NCBI GenBank assembly: GCA_964560765.1
Contig: CAZLMG010000023.1
Coordinates: forward strand, 1 to 63,860
Reading direction: 5' to 3'
DNA: 63,860 nt
From: CAZLMG01 sp964560765
GTDB taxonomy: Bacteria > Bdellovibrionota_B > Oligoflexia > Oligoflexales > CAZLMG01
A program made the position numbers and the translations under genes. The notes below the pieces were generated by a model. It was given only the letters and a program-made list of their open reading frames with translations, was not told the DNA's origin and searched no databases. Of the stretch, positions 60,558 to 63,860 are shown piece by piece. Each line of letters opens with the position of its first letter. The stretch's first letter is position 1.

Positions 60558-61601
60558 ATGACTCCCCTTCGCTTCTCCGATGAATGCTTGGACTTATTGG
60601 ATCAGAGACTCTTGCCTCGGCAGACTGTTTGGATTCCATGCAAAACTTTCGAGGAAGTCGCCCGAGCCATCGAAATGATGGTTGTGCGTGGCGCGCCGGC
60701 TATTGGCTGCGCGGCAGCCTTTGGTGTTGCCATGGCCGCCCAAGACGCCTGCAAGCTTGGGACATCTGCGGACGTGCGGAGAAGCTCCTTAACGGAGGCT
60801 TGTGAGCGCTTGCGGCGTACGCGACCGACCGCTGTAAATCTATTCCAAGCCATTGAATTCATGCGCGTCCAGTTGTTGGAATCCGAGCATCTGACCTCTG
60901 ATGATTGGGCGGCCAGAGCCTGGGGCTTGGCCCGGGATTATTATCGTGATGATTTATCCCGCTGCCAAATGATGGGAGGACACGGCGCTACCTTGGTGCC
61001 AGATGGAGTCAAGGTGTCTGTGCTGACACACTGCAATGCGGGGGGGCTAGCAACAGCAGGGTATGGAACCGCCGTTGGAGTCATTCGTGCATTGGCAGAA
61101 GCGGGCAAGCTGCAACACGTTTATGTGGATGAAACTCGACCATATCTGCAAGGAGCGCGGCTGACGGCCTACGAATTGTCGGCTGCCGGCATTCCCCATA
61201 CACTCATCTGCGATAGTGCGGCAGCATTTTTCATGAGTCAGGGCGCGATCGATTTCGTCGTGACCGGTGCTGATCGAATTGCGGCCAACGGCGATGTCGC
61301 CAACAAAATTGGCACCTTTTCCTTAGCTATCGCTGCCCGTTATCATCGATTGCCATTTTATGTGGCAGCTCCCCTCACTACTTTTGATGGTAGCATTGCT
61401 AACGGCAAAGGAATTACGATCGAGTTTCGCGATGCGTTCGAGATCACCCACTGGGCTGGTTCTCGAGTATCGCCAGAGCTAACTCCAGCACAAAATCCAT
61501 CGTTCGATGTTACGCCGGCGGAGTTGATCTCGGCAATCATCACCGAGCGAGGGCTAGTTCGACCTCCGTATTTGGCAGGTATTCAGGACTTGTTGGGTTA
61601 A
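60558..61601 (+). CDS. mtnA: Methylthioribose-1-phosphate isomerase
   Basis: Isomerises 5-methylthioribose-1-phosphate to the ribulose form in methionine salvage. 347 residues, eIF2B-alpha-like fold. MVVRGAPAIGCAAAFG, THCNAGGLATAGYGTA (catalytic Cys), ETRPYLQGARLTAYEL, VTGADRIAANGDVANKIGTF (catalytic Asp) and VAAPLTTFD are all present. The other salvage genes (mtnK/mtnN, mtnB-D) are not nearby. Its TAA stop overlaps the lysR stop on the other strand through the shared TTAA (61598-61601). Confidence 0.96.
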   Translation: MTPLRFSDECLDLLDQRLLPRQTVWIPCKTFEEVARAIEMMVVRGAPAIGCAAAFGVAMAAQDACKLGTSADVRRSSLTEACERLRRTRPTAVNLFQAIEFMRVQLLESEHLTSDDWAARAWGLARDYYRDDLSRCQMMGGHGATLVPDGVKVSVLTHCNAGGLATAGYGTAVGVIRALAEAGKLQHVYVDETRPYLQGARLTAYELSAAGIPHTLICDSAAAFFMSQGAIDFVVTGADRIAANGDVANKIGTFSLAIAARYHRLPFYVAAPLTTFDGSIANGKGITIEFRDAFEITHWAGSRVSPELTPAQNPSFDVTPAELISAIITERGLVRPPYLAGIQDLLG

Positions 61602-62476
61602 ATGATGGCGCTCTGCCGCATGTGCTCGGCTAATTGGCGCATGGACGGCTCGATATTACGACTGCGCCGGTAAATGAGTCGAAATGAATCCGATTCGAGT
61701 TTGACCTTGAGCGGAATACGCTGCAAGAGTCCGCTTTCAAGGGCGCTTCGCGCCAAATACTCAGGAACAATCCCGATGCCATGCCCTCCAATGATCGCCT
61801 CAAGCATGAGCACCGTTGACCCTAAAAACCAAACATCTGCAAAGCGTAACTTTGCCCGATCGTTTGGATGTAGGTAACGCAAAAAGGGAAAGGATCGATC
61901 ATGTTCGATCAACGTATGGTGATGGAGCATGGTAAATCGATTGATGCTGTCGGCGATCGCCGAAGAGGCTAAGAAAACATACGGTTCCTCTTTGAGCTCA
62001 AAGGCTTGGTATTCATGCAGTGTGATAGGAGCAGACGTCAAAATCGCATCTAACTGTCCGACGCCAAGAAGTCGGATAATCTCTTCTCCTGAGCCAAAGT
62101 GACAGTGAATCGTGATGTTGGGTTGAGACTTGCGTAGCGCTAGTAGAGCTGGCCCTAGCCAAGACCGACCAACTTCTGCGCGGGTACCAATGTTAATGAC
62201 CGTGTGTTGTTCAGCAGGCTTTAGTTCCTGCATGATATGAATGGCAGCAGCTGCCCGGGTGGCAATGGCCTTTCCTTGGGTTGTTAAGCGAACGTGCCTC
62301 CCGGCGCGTTCAAGAATATCAGTTTCAAAAACTGAATTGAGCTTTTGCAGGCGTTGGCTTATCGCCGGCTGTGTGATGTGCATATGGCGTGCGATGGCGG
62401 TTAGGCTCTCGCCCTCGAGTAAGTCTGCAAGGATGCATAGATCCTCGAAGTCAAGTTGGCGGAGCGCATTATTCAT
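61598..62476 (-). CDS. LysR-type transcriptional regulator
   Basis: 292 residues. N-terminal winged HTH (about 10-65: ALRQLDFEDLCILADLLEGESLTAIARHMHITQPAISQRLQKLNSVFETDILERAGRHVRLTTQG) and a type 2 periplasmic-binding-fold effector domain (VINIGTRAEVGRSWLGPALLALRKSQPNITIHCHFGSGEEIIRLLGVGQLDAIL). It starts 4 bases after the lipoprotein stop on the same strand, so it probably shares its transcript. The target and inducer are unknown. Confidence 0.92.
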   Translation of the reverse strand: MNNALRQLDFEDLCILADLLEGESLTAIARHMHITQPAISQRLQKLNSVFETDILERAGRHVRLTTQGKAIATRAAAAIHIMQELKPAEQHTVINIGTRAEVGRSWLGPALLALRKSQPNITIHCHFGSGEEIIRLLGVGQLDAILTSAPITLHEYQAFELKEEPYVFLASSAIADSINRFTMLHHHTLIEHDRSFPFLRYLHPNDRAKLRFADVWFLGSTVLMLEAIIGGHGIGIVPEYLARSALESGLLQRIPLKVKLESDSFRLIYRRSRNIEPSMRQLAEHMRQSAII

Positions 62477-62480
62477 AGAG

Positions 62481-63638
62481 CTAGGGCTTCAAAATTTGAA
62501 TGGTTTCGGATTCAAGGGTGCCGTCGCTGACCCGAAAAGTTCCCGTTATGTTACAGACCTTTGATGAATATGTCTGGGCGTCGATAAACTGCAAGTGAAC
62601 CCGACAGGTCAGCATACCGTCCGTCGGTTCGGAGGATGCTGCGAGTTTAAGTTTGCACGATTCGTTTACTTTATTCGTCGCTGTTCGACCGAGAGCATAA
62701 AAGGCGTTGGCGCACTGGGCGGCATTGTCGGTAGCAGTCGACTTTACACTGCGAGCGATGAACACGACATGTGTGGAGTCGTTGTCACCGACAAGTCGAA
62801 AGACATTTTCATCAAGGCGGGTCGCCTCGGGTGCGTGCGCATCGTGTCCTGTCGTTGCTGTTGCTGGTCGAGCCGGTGCTTCGGGACGACAACCTGCAGC
62901 GAGGGGTGTACCCGCGCAAATATCTTCTTGAGATGGAAGGGGGCGGCACACACCACCGGTTTGTTGAACAATTTGATTAGACTGATGTCCAGGTAGAGAG
63001 AAGATCCCTCGGCACGACTCGTGATAGTTCCGGATGGCAACAGACGGGTAGTGCAGGGCCCATCGACTTTTGAACGGACCTTTGCTAATGCGAGAAAGCT
63101 TCAAATCCGGCGCTAGCCGAACCTCTTTAACGGATCTGTGGCGATCAAAGGTAGCTGAACCCAAATATACTTTGCGACGCTTCTCGTAGCTAAATCCACC
63201 GTCTTCCTTTTTGAGGCGGGCATAGATATCGATAGTGCTACGCGCGCCCGCGCGGGACTCAAAGAGCAGATCGTAGGCATAGGCGTGCAGGCCTTTGCCA
63301 TCGGATGTTAGGTCGACATAAGCTAGAGCGTTCTTTCGATACGAATTTCCTTGCCCGTAAACGGCTGGGAACAGGTTAAATCGGGCGCGAGAGTCGTCAA
63401 TGCCTAGACCGGGTGTCAAAGTTTCTAACATGACCGCTCCGGGCGCTTCTAGGGCGCCTAGTTCGACTTCACCGTAAGACCAGAGCACACCATTTTCATA
63501 GAGCTCTTGAAATGCAGATTCACCATTTTCGTAGGTGCCGCAACCCGCAAGGTGGCCTGCAGACAGGGAAAAGATGGTAACGAACAGATCGTGTCGCCGG
63601 CAAATCCAGCGGCGACCTAGGAACGAGTTCTCAAGCAT
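62481..63638 (-). CDS. Lipoprotein of unknown function
   Basis: 385 residues from the ATG at 63638; the open frame runs to 63767 but upstream codons lack signal character. Signal with HLAGC lipobox (Cys about 33). The mature part contains beta-like segments (SRARFNLFPAVYGQGNSYRKNALAYVDL), several Cys pairs and a Pro/Thr/Ala-rich stretch with His-Asp-Ala-His (PARPATATTGHDAHAPEA). Family not recognised. Next downstream on the same strand is lysR. Confidence 0.68.
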   Translation of the reverse strand: MLENSFLGRRWICRRHDLFVTIFSLSAGHLAGCGTYENGESAFQELYENGVLWSYGEVELGALEAPGAVMLETLTPGLGIDDSRARFNLFPAVYGQGNSYRKNALAYVDLTSDGKGLHAYAYDLLFESRAGARSTIDIYARLKKEDGGFSYEKRRKVYLGSATFDRHRSVKEVRLAPDLKLSRISKGPFKSRWALHYPSVAIRNYHESCRGIFSLPGHQSNQIVQQTGGVCRPLPSQEDICAGTPLAAGCRPEAPARPATATTGHDAHAPEATRLDENVFRLVGDNDSTHVVFIARSVKSTATDNAAQCANAFYALGRTATNKVNESCKLKLAASSEPTDGMLTCRVHLQFIDAQTYSSKVCNITGTFRVSDGTLESETIQILKP

Positions 63639-63860
63639 ATTTAACCCCGGCAACAGCAACTTCAACAACTTCCAGCACAGCAGAACGACTTCGGGACTGG
63701 TACCCACAAACCCCGCAGTGAGGGGACGCCCAGGGCACTCTGCAAGAAGTGCCCCACGCTTTGGCAAGTTATCGGCGGCGGACTGGCTTCGGCGAGGCAG
63801 AGGATTAGGGCCTGTCCCTCTTTTGGCTATTTGAGGATGTCAGTAGAAGGAATCCTTTGG
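63639..63860. other. Terminal region, no feature recognised
   Basis: The last 222 bases hold no convincing gene, promoter or repeat. The window may cut a regulatory region or the end of a gene beyond it. Confidence 0.4.

Overview
Gram-negative bacterial chromosome, roughly 52-54% GC by eye, densely packed and without any mobile element, CRISPR array or tRNA that I could find. The many lipobox proteins, OmpA-like protein, SPOR protein, LolC/E-type permease, LpxL-type acyltransferase and OmpA/TPR/PKD proteins point to a diderm with a rich lipoprotein set. The Mg-type HemB, the fused NuoCD, the RoxA-type ribosomal oxygenase and the many lineage-specific secreted proteins fit a proteobacterium-like lineage such as Bdellovibrionota/Oligoflexia. 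That placement is an inference; the 23S fragment at the start would settle it.

Layout. 1-950: 3' end of a 23S rRNA gene, spacer, 5S rRNA and a strong terminator. 1.0-5.2 kb: lepA (minus) and small secreted or envelope proteins (EF-hand-like lipoprotein, GspC/PilP-like exported protein, SPOR protein). 5.2-10 kb: UvrA-family ATPase, panB, dnaJ. 10-14.8 kb: zinc-ribbon unknown, hemB-lolC/E (minus), ruvC-roxA (plus). 14.9-18.9 kb: OmpA-like porin plus PKD lipoprotein, convergent with an orphan NtrC-type regulator. 19-24.7 kb: an 834-residue protein of unknown function, a three-gene membrane/lipoprotein operon, a DUF1573 protein and a 33-codon small ORF. 24.7-27.7 kb: ffh-miaB. 27.8-29.7 kb: an overlapping pair, an exported phage-tail-tube-like (gp19-like) protein and a large membrane-anchored protein. 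29.9-33.0 kb: aspS-TPR-ridA. 33.3-39 kb: nuoCD-E-F-G-I, the peripheral arm of complex I plus NuoI. 39-41.5 kb: guaD and a CinA-like protein. 41.6-44.8 kb: luciferase-like monooxygenase, asparaginase II-like protein, RluA-type pseudouridine synthase. 45.8-49.2 kb: an operon of two c-heme proteins and a Tat-exported DUF1501 protein. 49.4-54.4 kb: lipA, LpxL-type acyltransferase, membrane protein, glutaryl-CoA dehydrogenase-like enzyme, lipoprotein, thioredoxin-like protein. 54.7-60.5 kb: large TPR protein, zinc-ribbon protein with a Lys/Ala-rich tail, a TPR protein with a possible PUA/EVE-like C-terminal domain, and an exported single-pass protein. 60.6-63.8 kb: mtnA, a LysR regulator and a lipoprotein.

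Most of the window is housekeeping: translation (rRNA, LepA, AspRS, MiaB, RluA, RoxA), protein targeting (Ffh), respiration (Nuo, heme, lipoate) and nucleotide/cofactor metabolism (GuaD, PanB, MtnA). The parts most likely to hold undescribed biology are the gp19-like/membrane-protein pair (27.8-29.7 kb), the c-heme/DUF1501 operon (45.8-49.2 kb), the TPR/zinc-ribbon/EVE-like group (54.7-60.5 kb) and several regulatory sequence structures: a Shine-Dalgarno-masking hairpin at 23.4 kb, a tandem 18-bp repeat at 19.0 kb, and dyads near 23.46 and 33.1 kb. All functional calls come from reading sequence motifs; no database search was run.
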